In this document: positions 62,631 through 64,000 of the stretch, piece by piece
Position numbering within the stretch: the stretch's first letter is position 1
Layout of the letters: each line of letters begins with the position of its first letter
DNA from: Lycorma delicatula
Lineage: Eukaryota; Arthropoda; Insecta; Hemiptera; Fulgoridae
Reading direction: 5' to 3'
NCBI RefSeq assembly: GCF_047948215.1
Contig: NC_134458.1
Coordinates: 137,190,536-137,254,535, forward strand
DNA length: 64,000 nucleotides
Position numbers and translations under genes: made by a program
Notes under the pieces: model-generated
What the model saw: the letters and a program-made list of their open reading frames with translations, nothing else
Told to the model about the DNA's origin: nothing
The model's database searches: none

Positions 62631-63230
62631 TTTTATTAATTGGCAAGTTTGTTACAAAATCTTATTTATTGGACAATTCATCTAAATTAGACAACTTAAG
62701 AACGTTTGTTTTTCAATTCTAATTTTCTGGGATTTTCTCGGAAACTACTAGAGATATCCAAATACTAGAAAACCATTAATATTTAATGTAATTTCTACAC
62801 CAAGACTCCGAGTACAGTTTCATTTAACCGTTAGAGCAAGGCGCAGGGCGAAATTGTAATTAAAAAAAGACGATTTTCGGACCTAAGTTTTTAAAACGGA
62901 TTTTCTTATTTTCATGAGTAGATCATATCCTAAAGTTATTTCTATTTCTTCACGAGACATTCTGTACATTTTATCTAAATAATTACAACAATTTATAATT
63001 TCGACAACATACATCGGGCGTTTCCTAATTTTTTTTTAGGACAGAAATCATTAACAACTGGGAACTCCAGCTGATACTTGATTCCAAACAGCCTTTGAGA
63101 GAATAAGTTCAATTATCTGAATGTGCATCAATTGTAACTTTCTTATCCTTCTTACAGAAGAATAGTGATACACCAAAATTGATGCTGTAAAATTCTATAC
63201 ACCATATAAGACATACTGTTTCATCCAGTT
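62631..63230. other. Non-coding DNA
   Basis: AT-rich, with a slightly more complex stretch at 63045-63230 just upstream of the poly-A tract. Confidence 0.45.
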
Positions 63231-63267
63231 ATGGTGTTAATAAAGAAAACTGTACGCCTCAACCCTT

Positions 63268-63303
<36 letters not shown>
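63231..63303 (+). repeat. AATAAA signal plus A28: possible retrocopy 3' end
   Basis: AATAAAG near 63239 is followed about 30 bases later by a run of 28 A (63276-63303). This is the order expected for a polyadenylated transcript copied into the genome. No coding relic is recognised upstream and no target-site duplication was confirmed. A plain A microsatellite is the alternative. Confidence 0.3.
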
Positions 63304-63304
<1 letters not shown>

Positions 63305-64000
63305 ATAAAGAGAATAGCTTGGAACAGATTGGTTGGTAGTTTCTCAAATATAGGTAAATTATGAAAAATATGCTTCTGTTCTACACATATAATACAAGTG
63401 TAAAATTATTTAGTATAACAAATAATTAATTAAACAGGTTATACTGTAACCAATACGATTAAAAATAAGATCTCATATGTTTATTGCAGTCAAGAATGTT
63501 CAAATTTAGTGAATAAATTTTCTGATTGATTTTCTCTCATTATTTTTCATTTTACTTTTTTAGCAGGCAAACGTACGATAAAAAGAAAAGTATTTTATCA
63601 ATTCTGAGATGGTGTTACTGAACATGAGATGTACAATATAAAGAAAACCCATCTACTAGGGAAGAACATTTATAAGAAATAAGTAATATCTTATTACTTA
63701 TTATCATACTTAACATGAGCTAAAACTAATTTATATTTCATTGTAGATTTATTTAAAAGTGGAAAACCTACTCACTGACAGCGAATAACGAAAATTTCCG
63801 GCAGAAGTACGTGCGAATAGTAAAAGAAAACCACGCATCATGAAAACGAACAATAACATTTCCGAGAAATCTTACGATAAGATAACGAACTTCAATTCTT
63901 GTGAAACTCAAAAAATATGTGATGATCTACAAAAGGTTTCCTTATTTCCAGACTAAAACCACTCCGATATCTGTTGCGTTGAAGTGACAATCTCTTTCGA
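63304..64000. other. AT-rich non-coding DNA
   Basis: No gene or recognisable repeat seen up to the window end. Confidence 0.5.

Overview
The window is eukaryotic nuclear DNA, most probably from an arthropod and most likely an insect. It is strongly AT-rich, full of microsatellites, and holds no operon-like gene runs and no intact host gene that I could recognise. Its LINEs, tRNA-derived SINEs, foldback elements and two decayed multi-copy gene families are of kinds I associate with insect (hemipteran- or cockroach-like) genomes. That assignment is an inference, and I cannot name a species.

From 1 to about 31 kb the DNA is mostly AT-rich non-coding sequence. It is broken by islands of a few hundred bases with higher GC and complexity (near 1.1-2.0, 7.1-7.5, 9.5-10.0, 15.8-16.3, 21.1-21.6, 26.3-26.7 and 29.7-30.5 kb). 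Repeats lie between them: a TA-flanked dispersed repeat (7.9-8.4, 27.1-27.4, again at 62.1-62.3 kb), two SINE-tail copies (10.8-11.1 and 12.7-12.9 kb), a ~590-bp repeat (13.0-13.6 kb, reverse copy at 43.1-43.7 kb), long-hairpin elements (18.65-19.0 and 24.7-25.1 kb) and a 338-bp compound microsatellite (24.3-24.65 kb).

From 31 to 47 kb mobile-element remains dominate. There is a tRNA-like repeat with a perfect hairpin (32.0 kb), a full SINE (32.3-32.6 kb), a nearly complete but decayed LINE on the minus strand (36.1-39.0 kb) and a 5'-truncated LINE on the plus strand with a poly-A tail and a 10-bp target-site duplication (40.2-42.5 kb). A decayed gene of a multi-copy RNase H-like (DUF7869-type) family follows (44.57-45.96 kb). 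Next to it is a ~440-bp inverted repeat whose two arms each carry a hammerhead-ribozyme-like core (46.40-46.84 kb).

From 47 to 64 kb the DNA is again AT-rich with higher-complexity islands (48.05-48.6, 50.7-51.4, 54.1-54.8 and 60.1-61.0 kb). It also holds a perfect 93-bp direct repeat (48.26 and 50.0 kb), decayed coding fragments of unknown family cut off by a SINE (52.3-53.27 kb), a second hammerhead-like hairpin (55.2 kb) and a second decayed multi-copy gene on the minus strand (57.36-59.02 kb).

No complete gene pathway is encoded. The coding matter is mobile-element or multi-copy relics, all carrying stops or frameshifts. The best candidates for new biology are the inverted repeat with paired hammerhead-like cores, the two multi-copy families of unknown function, the SINE-tail/head swap and the complexity islands, which look like candidate regulatory elements.
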